Shown: positions 7,700 through 18,000 of the stretch, in pieces
How the letters are laid out: each line of letters starts with the position of its first letter
Position numbering within the stretch: the stretch's first letter is position 1
Assembly (NCBI GenBank): GCA_963169345.1
Contig: CAUJCT010000036.1
Location: 1 to 42,222, forward strand
DNA: 42,222 nucleotides
Source: Bacteroidota bacterium
Lineage (GTDB): Bacteria > Bacteroidota > Bacteroidia > NS11-12g > UBA955
Direction of reading: 5' to 3'
The notes under the pieces: model-generated
The model's database searches: none
Seen by the model: the letters and a program-made list of their open reading frames with translations, nothing else
What the model was told of the DNA's origin: nothing
Translations under genes and position numbers: made by a program

Positions 7700-8752
7700 A
7701 TGAGGTTCATATTATACCCTTTTGCATTTTTGTTTGGTGTGGTGGTTTCTTTTAGAAATTATCTCTATGACGTCGGTATTTTGAAATCATATAAATCGAC
7801 ATTAAAAAGCATAGGGATTGGAAATTTACAGGTAGGTGGTTCGGGAAAGACGCCTATGACGGCTTATCTTTATCAATTATTAAAAGATACGGAAACAATT
7901 GCTATTCTCTCAAGAGGGTATGGCCGAGTAACTAAAGGATTAATTGAAGCCGACGATCAATCAACTCCTTCAACCATTGGAGATGAACCCATGTGGTACC
8001 ACAAAAATCTGAAAGAAGCCAAAGTTGTTGTTTCTGAAAAGCGTCTGGCCGGGTTGAAATTATTGGAGAAAACTGATGTAACTCTTGTTCTGATGGATGA
8101 TGTGTTCCAACACAGAGCTGTTGAACCGGACATCCAAATCTTACTTACAGAATACAGAAAACCTTATTATAAGGATTACCTGATGCCTGTTGGACGCTTA
8201 AGGGAAAGCCGACACTATGCAGACAGAGCAGATTTTGTGGTAGTCACTAAATGTCCTCAAAATTTAAGTAAAGAAGAGCGCAAGTCAATTGCAGAAAGGA
8301 TAAAAGCAGTTCCAAATGAATTGGTCATGTTTACCGGTCTTGAATATGGCACTCCGTATGTATTAAAAGGCAAAATTAATTTTGAAGATAGCAGACATGT
8401 AAAAGTAATTGCGTTAAGCGGATTAGCCGACCCAACTGATTTCATTCATCAATGCAGACAATTTGGGGAGGTTCAGGCAGTAAGTTTCCCCGACCACTAT
8501 AAGTTTACAAGAAAAGACATCGAAAAAGTCAATGCTTTATTGTCTCAAAACGCTGTTGTCATCTGTACTGAAAAAGATGCAGTTAAGTTGCAGGACAGCA
8601 GTTTAAGTGACCTGATTATAAACGATAAGTACTTTGCATTACCTGTTAAACCCAAATTGTTGAATTTTAAAGATGAAGAGTTGCTTTCTTTATTAAAAGA
8701 TACCTTGAAAATGACACAGGAAATAAAAAGAAGATCAGTAAATAAAAAGTAA
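7700..8752 (+). CDS. lpxK: Tetraacyldisaccharide 4'-kinase LpxK
   Basis: 350 residues. LpxK phosphorylates the 4' position of the tetraacyldisaccharide-1-phosphate lipid A precursor at the inner-membrane face. Visible are an N-terminal hydrophobic anchor (about 3-24), the P-loop QVGGSGKTP (about 45-52), the LSRGYGR segment, DEPMWYHK, and the DDVFQHR motif. It shows that the organism makes phosphorylated lipid A. A close-set -7 box precedes it, and a GT-C transferase follows 39 nt downstream with its own -7 box. A PagL-like deacylase is encoded about 2 kb further on. No defects are seen. Confidence 0.96.
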   Translation: MRFILYPFAFLFGVVVSFRNYLYDVGILKSYKSTLKSIGIGNLQVGGSGKTPMTAYLYQLLKDTETIAILSRGYGRVTKGLIEADDQSTPSTIGDEPMWYHKNLKEAKVVVSEKRLAGLKLLEKTDVTLVLMDDVFQHRAVEPDIQILLTEYRKPYYKDYLMPVGRLRESRHYADRADFVVVTKCPQNLSKEERKSIAERIKAVPNELVMFTGLEYGTPYVLKGKINFEDSRHVKVIALSGLADPTDFIHQCRQFGEVQAVSFPDHYKFTRKDIEKVNALLSQNAVVICTEKDAVKLQDSSLSDLIINDKYFALPVKPKLLNFKDEELLSLLKDTLKMTQEIKRRSVNKK

Positions 8753-8776
8753 ATCATTTTTAAGTCATAGTTCCTA

Positions 8777-8784
8777 TATATTTG
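8777..8784 (+). promoter_or_regulatory. -7 box TATATTTG for the GT87-like gene
   Basis: A full TAnnTTTG match only 7 nt before ATG 8792. The transcript is expected to be leaderless or to have a 1-3 nt leader. Confidence 0.55.
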
Positions 8785-8791
8785 TCCAAGC

Positions 8792-10048
8792 ATGAAATGG
8801 AAAGAGTTATTTAAAAAAATAGACCCTGTATTTTACCTGATTGGTATTTATGCCCTTTGGATTATTTCTTTGAAAAACAGAGATGATGGAGGTTTTACCG
8901 ACTTTAACGTTTTCTTTAATGCGGGGCGCAGACTTCTCGAAAATGAAAACATATACACTGACCCACATCTTTTTGGATTAAAATATTTTTACAGTCCTCT
9001 TTTTGCCTGGTTGATGGCCATGATGCAGGATATGGGACTTTACGGAGCAAAGGCTGCCTGGTTTGTTGTTACCGGATTGATTTTCTGGCGTACAATGGTA
9101 TTGGTTAAAAATCTGGTGCCTATGAACTGGAAATGGAGATTGCCTTTCTTTTTTATCATCATGCTACTGATGTCAAAAATTGTGATGATAAATTATATTT
9201 CTCATCAAATGACCGTATTTCTTTTATGGACTATTTTGGAGTCATATCAGGCGCTTGAAAAGAAACAATACTGGCTTTCGGCTTTGGTGCTTTGCCTGGG
9301 GATTAATTTCAAGATTTTGCCACTAGTTGTTGTACCTTATTTTATATGGATTTCTCAGGATAAGTTGAAGTACCTGACAGCTGGACTGCTTGCATTGGCT
9401 TTCTATACCTTTTTACCGGCCTTGTTTATTGGTTGGGATTATAATTTATTGTTAATTGGTGAATGGGCCAAGACATTGAATCCAGTCAGTAAAATTCACG
9501 TTATGCAAACCTATGAATACGGGTTTCTCGATATCTCTTCATTAATTACAAAATACCTGTCGGATGAACCTGTTTACAAAGAGCCGGTACTCAATATTGC
9601 TGCGTGGTCTATGGGAGCCTTATTTGCCTTGACTAATTTTATAAGGGTTGCATGTCTGGCTGGAGCAATATGGTTAATATTTAAGGTTAAAAAACCATTG
9701 TATGGAATCCATCAGCATATCGTTATCGCTTCAGCGTTCATGGCATTAGCACCCTTGTGTTTTCCGCATCAGAGAGAATACAGTTTCTTCTTGTATTTGC
9801 CTTTATGGGTGGTGTTTTTACATGTAGCTGTACAATCCAGAAATACTATAGGAATATTGATGTTTACAATAAGTGCTCTGCTTTCAGGGTTGCTCACCTG
9901 GTATGATTTTGTAGGGCAGGGAATAGTCGACATTTTTAATTTTTACAGAATCACAACATTTGGAATGTTATGCATGTATGTCACCTATATAATTTATATG
10001 GTTAAAATGAGTCGTTCTGATAAACAGAATGAAGTGTTGAGCTCTTAG
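8792..10048 (+). CDS. GT-C membrane glycosyltransferase (GT87 / DUF2029-like)
   Basis: 418 residues with about ten hydrophobic helices. The first extracytoplasmic loop holds GGFTDFNVFFNAGRRLLENENIY, whose acidic DF pair occupies the catalytic position of GT87 enzymes, followed by LKYFYSPLFAWLMA. Family members are polyprenyl-phosphate-mannose-dependent mannosyltransferases; donor and acceptor here are unknown. Its position next to lpxK suggests envelope glycan or glycolipid work, but that is inference. The stop codon overlaps that of the convergent DUF2807 gene by 4 nt. Confidence 0.82.
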   Translation: MKWKELFKKIDPVFYLIGIYALWIISLKNRDDGGFTDFNVFFNAGRRLLENENIYTDPHLFGLKYFYSPLFAWLMAMMQDMGLYGAKAAWFVVTGLIFWRTMVLVKNLVPMNWKWRLPFFFIIMLLMSKIVMINYISHQMTVFLLWTILESYQALEKKQYWLSALVLCLGINFKILPLVVVPYFIWISQDKLKYLTAGLLALAFYTFLPALFIGWDYNLLLIGEWAKTLNPVSKIHVMQTYEYGFLDISSLITKYLSDEPVYKEPVLNIAAWSMGALFALTNFIRVACLAGAIWLIFKVKKPLYGIHQHIVIASAFMALAPLCFPHQREYSFFLYLPLWVVFLHVAVQSRNTIGILMFTISALLSGLLTWYDFVGQGIVDIFNFYRITTFGMLCMYVTYIIYMVKMSRSDKQNEVLSS

Positions 10049-10776
10049 TATTCGAGTACTTTCCCAATACCTTTGGCCTGAATGCTTACAGTGGCACTGG
10101 GTGCAGTCCTATAGTAGATATTTCCTGTACCGAAAGAAATAATTTCCATAACATTTCTGGCATCAACATAACTGTCATCTTTACTGAAACTTTTTAAATA
10201 ACATTTTTCAGCATCCAGATTTGAAGAGTTGATAAAACTGATATCATCAACGGAGGCAGAAACCAGGAAGCAACGGCCAGCAAGATTTACCCCACCGGTG
10301 TTGGTACAATCAACGAAGATATAGTCGCCATTAATAAGCAAGTTGGCGTCCTCTAATCCACCATGATTAATTTTAATGGTGCTTTTGCTGTAAATGGTAT
10401 CTTCACTTACAAATTTTGCAGAGCCGTGAATCTGAATATTTTCGATGTCTTTAAAATAAACAACCACTCTTTGTCTCACATTGAGTTTTCGCACCCAGTT
10501 AAATTTATTGTCATTTCGTATAAACAATTCTCCATTTTGAACAGTAGTGGTATAACCATCAATTACATTTTCACCTGCAGTTATTTCTATATCACCTGAT
10601 CGAATAGAATCCTGTACCAGAAACACATCAAATTTTTCTCCGGCAGTAATACTTGTAAATGCCTCAACCTGTCTATTTACAGTGATGTCTTTACCATACG
10701 ATTTAAAAAGATCATCACCATGTTTGCACGAAACACAGATTAATATCAAAGTCGATATGTAAAGCAGCTTTTTCAT
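10045..10776 (-). CDS. DUF2807 head-GIN domain lipoprotein
   Basis: 243 residues. A lipoprotein signal gives lipid Cys at 17 (LILICVSC). The rest is one DUF2807 domain, the right-handed beta-helix 'putative auto-transporter adhesin, head GIN domain', recognisable by VEAFTSITAGEKFDVFLVQDS, the IEITAGENVIDGY step and repeated short turns (NIQIHGSAKF, LDAEKCYLKSFSKDDSY). It is probably surface- or periplasm-exposed; function unproven. The ATG overlaps the upstream deacylase stop in ATGA, so the pair is translationally coupled. It is convergent with, and overlaps by 4 nt, the GT-C gene. Confidence 0.85.
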   Translation of the reverse strand: MKKLLYISTLILICVSCKHGDDLFKSYGKDITVNRQVEAFTSITAGEKFDVFLVQDSIRSGDIEITAGENVIDGYTTTVQNGELFIRNDNKFNWVRKLNVRQRVVVYFKDIENIQIHGSAKFVSEDTIYSKSTIKINHGGLEDANLLINGDYIFVDCTNTGGVNLAGRCFLVSASVDDISFINSSNLDAEKCYLKSFSKDDSYVDARNVMEIISFGTGNIYYRTAPSATVSIQAKGIGKVLEY

Positions 10777-11867
10777 TTTTTTCTTAAGAACTGATCGCTG
10801 AATCTGTATCCACCGCTCCAGTAAAAATAGTCGGCAACAGCCATGTGCGATTTTAATCTGGTTTGAGCGACAATGCCTTTGCCAAAAAAGTAATTGAAAC
10901 CAATTGAAAAATACACTCTTTTCTTGTAATCGTTTGGTCTGTAAAGATAGGTTCCTAGGTCGGTCACCAGACCAATTCTACCAAATTTAAATTCATGCCC
11001 TATTTTCAGAGCAATTTCTGTAAAATCTTTAAGTTGATTGTTCTTTAGAGAGTTTTCGTTGAACAAAGAATAAGGGTAAGTTTTGTCAAAAAAGACTTCA
11101 GTTCCTGCTCTCCAGTTGCGGTTTTTGTTATGAGGAAAATAATAAAGTAAACTGCTGCTAAAAATATTGAAAAACCTTGTGTCAGCTACTGCTATTTGTT
11201 TACGGGCATAACCGAGACTTAATTCGAATCCACTTTTCGGGAAAAGTTCACCCAGCACCCTTTGGGGAGTTTCATTTTTTATTTGAAATTTTTTTAAGAT
11301 ACCCAAATCCAGATGAGCCATATTAATACCCAGATTGGGTCGTCTGAAATTGCCGTTGCTGTAATGGGTGACACCAATTCCACAAACAAGGGAAAGTTGC
11401 TGGTTCAATTCAAAATATTTTTTAAACATCACCTGCATATTGCCATTTAAGTTAGAGCCAATAGCTTTGTTTTTTTTATTGTTGTATAGGTTATAAGGTT
11501 TAGTCAGGTAACCAATACCTGAGCCAAATCGAACGGTAAAGGGAGAATTGAAATTCTTATTTAGAGCTGATTCAATATGGATATGCCAGGCTATTACATG
11601 ACCATTGAGTTGAGGATTGCCTAAATTAAAGTAAGTTAAACCGGTTCCCCAGATGATATTTTTGTATGCTTCGTCCATTTCTTTCCAGCCGGTAAAATTG
11701 CTGGAGTAATTGACTTCCAACCCATAAGTATGGGCTTCCATATTGGCCATGTACTCCCGATGCGCGATTAAAAATCCGGGCAGAAGATTGACCTGTACGC
11801 CCTTAAAGCGCTGAGCATTGGAGCAAAGAGCCGAAGTTAAACTCAAAATTAGAAACAATTGTTTCAA
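10773..11867 (-). CDS. Acyloxyacyl hydrolase family (PagL-like lipid A deacylase)
   Basis: 364 residues with a signal peptide (about 1-18, SALCSNAQ) and an outer-membrane beta-barrel. The H-x-S catalytic pair of lipid A 3-O-deacylases is present as THYSNGNFRRPNLGIN (H168, S170); I cannot place the third catalytic residue with confidence. The family removes an acyl chain from lipid A at the outer membrane, which fits lpxK encoded nearby. The start is TTG (11865-11867), giving KQLFLILSLTSALC as signal. A perfect TAACTTTG box lies 7 nt upstream, so the TTG is probably at or next to the mRNA 5' end. It is first in a two-gene operon with the DUF2807 lipoprotein. Confidence 0.8.
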   Translation of the reverse strand: MKQLFLILSLTSALCSNAQRFKGVQVNLLPGFLIAHREYMANMEAHTYGLEVNYSSNFTGWKEMDEAYKNIIWGTGLTYFNLGNPQLNGHVIAWHIHIESALNKNFNSPFTVRFGSGIGYLTKPYNLYNNKKNKAIGSNLNGNMQVMFKKYFELNQQLSLVCGIGVTHYSNGNFRRPNLGINMAHLDLGILKKFQIKNETPQRVLGELFPKSGFELSLGYARKQIAVADTRFFNIFSSSLLYYFPHNKNRNWRAGTEVFFDKTYPYSLFNENSLKNNQLKDFTEIALKIGHEFKFGRIGLVTDLGTYLYRPNDYKKRVYFSIGFNYFFGKGIVAQTRLKSHMAVADYFYWSGGYRFSDQFLRKK

Positions 11868-11874
11868 AGCACCG

Positions 11875-11882
11875 CAAAGTTA
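11875..11882 (-). promoter_or_regulatory. -7 box TAACTTTG for the deacylase-DUF2807 operon
   Basis: The minus strand reads TAACTTTG (full TAnnTTTG match), 7 nt before the TTG start. It supports that unusual start codon and a near-leaderless transcript. Confidence 0.55.
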
Positions 11883-11956
11883 GGTCAATGCTTGAAAATT
11901 TGTAATTTTCGGGTCATAAAAATTTTTCTACGGCAATTTTTTAAAGTCAAAGTCGT

Positions 11957-11964
11957 TATATTCG
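11957..11964 (+). promoter_or_regulatory. -7 box TATATTCG for sprA
   Basis: A 7/8 TAnnTTTG match, in the TATATTCG form also found before the gene at 19577. It predicts a leader of roughly 50 nt before the sprA start region. Confidence 0.45.
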
Positions 11965-12017
11965 CAGTTTAAACCCCTAAAAGCCTATAGAAGCTAAGCT
12001 TACCAACCATTTAAAGT

Positions 12018-15000
12018 TTGTTGAAAATATTTGTGAAAACAACACATTCGGATAAAAGAACGCTGACAAGGGGAGTCCTATGGCTTTTTGTATTGGCACT
12101 TTGCCTTCCTGTATTTAGTACGACGGGGAAAGCTGGTTCTAGAAACCGCTGGAAGTCGCTTATGGCTATTCTGGCAGAAGAATTAGTGGCTGAAACTATT
12201 GAAAAATCGGAAAGTGAAAAGAAGAAATTAAGCACATCTGATTTAGTTAAACTTCAGGACGATGTGCCATCTGATACAACTAAAAAGTCGGGCAGCGACA
12301 GCTCCAAAAACGACCTGATTTACCCTATTAAAGACAATGTTGGCAACGATAAACCCGGTTACAAAAACAATATTGATTTCTCAGACCCTTCTGTAAAAAC
12401 CATAGTCGAATACAATCCTGTTACAAAAATGTATGAAGAGTACAAGGAAGTTGCCGGTAAAAAGACCTTGATAAGGAGTATGACCCGCGATGAGTACATG
12501 GATTACAGTGCTAAGGAAGAGCGCAAAAGATATTTCGACCAAAGAGCAAAAAGTAATGCAGGTGAAAGTGGTTATAACAATAAGAAAGGGCCGTCTTTAA
12601 TTTCAACGCCTCCAATTTTAGACAAAGTTTTCAGAGGTGGTTTAGTAGATATTCAGCCAAGCGGTTCAGCCGAATTAACTTTTGGAGGTATTTTCAATAC
12701 GGTCAGAAATCCTCAATATTCAGCACGTCAGCAAAAAACCGGTCAGTTCGATTTCGATCAAAAAATCCAGCTTAATGTGAATGGTAAAATCGGTAACGCA
12801 TTGAATCTTGGTATTAAATACGACACGGACGCAACTTTTGATTTTGATAATCAAACCAAATTGAACTGGGTGGGTAAAGACGACCAGATGGTCAGAGCTA
12901 TTGAGTTGGGTAATGTCAGTTTGCCGCTCAATGGTAGTTTAATTCAGGCGGGACAGTCCTTGTTTGGTATTAAACTGGCTATTCAGACAGGTAAATTAAA
13001 AACGACCATCATTGCAACTCAGAATAAAGGTCAGAGAACTGAAACGACCGTTAATGGCGGTGCACAGATTACCAATTTCAGTATACAGGCTCACAATTAC
13101 GACCAAAACAGACACTACTTCCTGTCTCAGTTTTTCAAAGACCAGTTTGACGGTGCTATGTCAACATTGCCTTTACTGAGCACCGGAGTAATGATTAACA
13201 GGGTAGAAGTTTGGGTCACCAACAGAAGCGGTAATTACGAAAATACAAGAGACATTCTTACACTGATGGATTTGGGTGAATACCGTCCATACAACAAAAC
13301 GCTGTCCACTGGTATCAATCAACCTTATGCTGATAACAATGCCAACCATTTGTACGCAGATATCGTTAATAACCCCAATTCTGATTTAATCAGACAGTCT
13401 AAAACCTGTCTCGATAACATGAATCAGAACTTTACCAATATGCAGCAGGGTTTGGATTATGAATTACTGACCTATGCGAGACAATTGGGCGAAAACGATT
13501 TCACAGTCAATCAAAGACTAGGGTATATTTCACTCAATACAGCGCTCAATAACGATGAGATGCTGGCTGTTGCTTTCGAATACACCTACAATGGTCAGGT
13601 TTATAAAGTGGGAGAATTTGCCTCAGAAGTAGCCAGTACCAGAGAAGACAGCAAAGTTCTGATGCTGAAAATGCTGAAAAATAATATCATCAGAACCCGC
13701 TTGCCTATGTGGGAATTGATGATGAAAAATATTTATTCATTAGGATCCTTCAATGTCAATGCAAATGATTTGGTGTTCAATGTTATTTACAATGATGACC
13801 CTTCAGGAGCAGATTTGAATTACATGCCTGTGAACAATTACCCGGCTTTGAGTGGAGGTAATCCATTGGTGAGGGTTTTGAATATGGACCGTATCAACAG
13901 ACAGGGCGAAAGCAAACCTGATGGTGTATTTGATGCTTTAGAGGATCTGACATTTCAGTCTAAAAATGGTCGAATCATCTTCCCTGTCAGAGAGCCTTTT
14001 GGAAATTATCTGAGGTCGAAATTTAACGGAGATTCGCTGGTCGCAAACAAATATGTATTTGATGCTTTGTACGATAGTACCAAATGGTTGGCAGAGCAAG
14101 ACGTAGCTCATAACAAGTTTTTCTTAAAGGGCAGTTACAAGGGCTCCAGCAGTAATGAGATTTCACTGAATGCGCTGAATGTGCCTCAGGGAAGTGTTGT
14201 AGTGACTGCAAACGGCACCCGTCTTACAGAAAATGTCGATTACATTGTCGATTACAACGCCGGAAAGGTAAGTATTATTAATCAGGGTATACTGCAATCA
14301 GGAGCTGTCATTAAGGTATCGGCTGAAAGTAACAGTATGTTCAATATTCAGCAGAAAACTTTATTAGGAGCGAGATTTGATTACGCAGCCAATAAGAAAC
14401 TGATGCTGGGTGGTACCATTCTGCACATGTATGAAAGGGCGCTTACACCTAAAACAAATATTGGTGATGAGCCTTTGCTGAATACGATACTTGGATTTGA
14501 TGCTAGCTATGCTTCTTCCTCTTTGTTACTAACCAAGCTTGTAGATAAGCTTCCATTTATTCAGACAAAAGCTGAGAGCCGATTGACTGCTCAGGGTGAA
14601 TATGCACGAATAATACCTGGCATGGCAAAAGGTCAGAATAACACCAGAGGGGTGAGTTATCTGGATGATTTTGAAGGAGCAGAAACTACTTTCGACCTGC
14701 GATTAATTTCGAGCTGGAAACTGGCAAGTCTTCCTCAATACCAACCGATTCTATTCCCTGAATGGAATAATCTGGCAACAGATAAACGTACTTGGGGATA
14801 TTACAGATCCAAACTTTCCTGGTACAATATCGATCCGACTTTCTATAGAAAAGACCGCTACACACCAGAACATATTGCCAATGATGTTGAAATGCAGAGC
14901 AATCACTTCATGAGAGAAATCTCAGTAAATGAAGTGTTCCCTAATAAAAACATTCCACAGGGTGCTCCAAATATTTTACCAACTCTCGATTTGGCTTTCT

Positions 15001-18000
15001 ACCCAAGAGAAAGAGGTCAGTATAACTACAACGCAACTGACGATTTTACTTCAGATGGTTTCTTTAAAAATCCAGTCAGTACCTGGGGTGGAATAATGAG
15101 AAGAATCGAGAGTAATGACTTTGAGGCAGCCAATATCGATTATATAGAAATCTGGATGATGGACCCATTTGTTTACAACAATAGCGGTACTAATAAAGGA
15201 AAATTATACATCGACTTAGGAAATATCAGTGAAGATATCTTACCTGACAGAAGAAAGGTATTTGAAAATGGATTTAATCCAAAAGGGGTAATTCAGGATG
15301 TTGACAGTTCATTGTACGGCAGAGTACCTGTGTTACCTCAATTAAACAATGCTTTCGATAACGAGCCGGATTCAAGACAGTATCAGGATTTAGGTTTGGA
15401 TGGATTGAACGATGATGATGAACGACTGTATGATACTGCCTATTTAAATACTCTGAAAGCAAGATATGGAGCTGGTTCCAAAATTTATCTGGATGCACTG
15501 GCTGACCCTTCAAATGACAATTATCTTCACAACAGAGACCCACAGTACAATGTCCAGTTGGCTTCAGTAGTTTCAAGATATAAAAAGTTCAATCACCTTC
15601 AAGGTAATTCAACTTTAGATAAACTGGATGATGGTACACCAAAAAGTTCAACTACCATTCCGGATAACGAAGACATCAATAACGACTTTACCATGAACCA
15701 GACGGAAGACTATTTCTCCTATGAGATTAGTTTAAGTCCTGAAGATCTCGAGATAGGCAAAGGATTTGTAACAGATGTTTCAGAAGTAGAAAAGACGCTT
15801 AAGAATGGCAAAAAGGAAAAGATTAAATGGATTCAGATAAAAGTGCCGATTAGAGAGTACACCAGAGCAGTTGGCAATATATCAGATTTTAAGTCCATAC
15901 GTTTCATGCGTGTTTACATGAAAGGATTTTCGGACAGTACTATTTTGAGATTTGCTCAGATGCAGCTGGTAAGAGCTGATTGGAGAAGATATCTCAATTC
16001 ATTGACTAAACCAGGTGCAGTCGTGCCATTAGATCCAACAGATAATACAACATTTGTAGTTTCAACCGTCAATATTGAAGAAAACGGAAAACGTCAACCT
16101 GTGCGTTACGTAGAGCCTCCGGGCATTAGTCGTGTGCGTGACCCGGCATCCCAAAACTTTGTTCAGCAAAACGAGCAATCCCTTTCATTGAGAGTATGTA
16201 ATCTCAAAGGAGGTGATTCAAGAGCTGCTTATAAAACCACCAATTTCGATATCAGAAACTATAAAAACCTGAAGATGTTTGTGCATGCTGAAGGTGAGAA
16301 TTTGAAAGATGGCGAGATATCTGCATTCATTCGTATAGGAACCGACCTTGTGGGCAACTATTACGAGTATGAAATACCTTTGAAAATAACACCTGATGGC
16401 ACCTATGATGCATCATCCATCTGGTATACTCAGAATGAATTTGATTTTGGTCTGGCCGACCTCTTTAATGCAAAGAATCTGAGAAGTGAAAGCAATGTTC
16501 AGCTGACGCGTCCTTTCTCTTATTTCAATGGAAAAGGACATAAAATAACAGTCTTGGGTTTACCTGATTTAAGTAATATCAGAGTCATAATGCTGGGTAT
16601 CCGTAACAATACGGATAATCCAAAATGCGGGGAAGTATGGTTCAATGAATTGAGAGTGACTGATATTACCAATAAAGGAGGCTGGGCAACTACCGGAAGA
16701 GTGGTTGCGCAATTAGCAGATTTTGCTACCTTGTCGGCTTCAGGCAATATTTCAACAATAGGTTTTGGAGGAATTGATAAACGACTTAATGAGAGAAATC
16801 TGAGCGACAATTATCAGTATGATTTGTCTTCCAGTTTCGAATTAGGTAAGTTCTTCCCACAAAAAGCAGGCTTTAATATCCCAATGTATATAGGTTACAG
16901 TGGAACTATCATTCGACCAAAATTCAATCCACTCAACCCGGATATAGAACTGAAAACATCTGTTGAACGATTGCCTCAGGATCAAAGGAAAGCCGTGTTA
17001 AAAGCGGCAGAAGATTTCAATTCGAGGTACAGCATTAACTTTACCAATGTTCGGAAAAATCCAAGCGGTACCGGTAAACCAATGCCATGGAGTATTTCTA
17101 ATTTTAATCTGACTTATTCATACATTCACGTTCAGAAGCGCAACATTCAAATTGAAGATCAGTTTAGTAAAACTTATCATGGAAGTGTAGGATATGCCTA
17201 TAGCCCGCAATCCAGACCATGGGAGCCATTTAAGTTTGTGAAAAGCAAACATCTGAAATTCATTAAGGACTTTAATATTCGCCCATTGCCTCAAAATATT
17301 CTTGTGCGAATGGATGTCGACAGATACTACTCAGAGTTCCTGGCGAGAAACAATGATTTATTTAAACAATTGACCCCTCGATTGTATGACAAGAATTTTA
17401 CCATGCAACGGGTGTACAATGTCAATTACCCGATAACCAAGAGTCTAAAACTCGACTATTCAGCAACAGTTAATGCCCGTATAGAAGAACCATTTGGTGC
17501 ACTGAATACAGAAGAAAAACGCGACTCAGTAAGAAAAGACTTTTACAATTTTGGCAGAATGAGAGATTTTAATCAGATTGCCAATTTTAACTACACAGTG
17601 CCTTTCGATAAAATAGGTATATTGAACTGGATTTCTACAACAGTGAGATATAGTGCCAACTATGGCTGGACTCAGGCTCCGCCTTCCTATGGGTCGCTTG
17701 GTAATACCATTCAAAACAGCAGAGAAATAACTGTTAATTCTCAGTTGAACATGGTGAGTCTTTACAACAAAATTCCATTCCTGAAAAAGATCAACAGTGG
17801 TACTGCCAAAAAGAAAAATCCTAAATCATCCGAACCGGCAGAAGCAGGATCAGCAGCTACCAGTAAAAGTAAAAATGAAAGACAAACTGTTGGAACAGGT
17901 TTGTTGCGCGGTATCATGATGCTAAGAAATATCAGTATCAACTACACGGAGAGAAATGGTATTATGCTGCCTGGATTCAATCACACAATTGATTACTTCG

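Noticed and set aside
12011..12235. Minus-strand open frame over the sprA start
   Set aside because: It overlaps the sprA signal sequence and looks like its complement; no promoter or homology pattern.
15274..15576. Antisense open frame of 100 residues inside sprA
   Set aside because: It lies fully within a strongly conserved gene, with odd composition rich in His and Cys and no promoter or domain.
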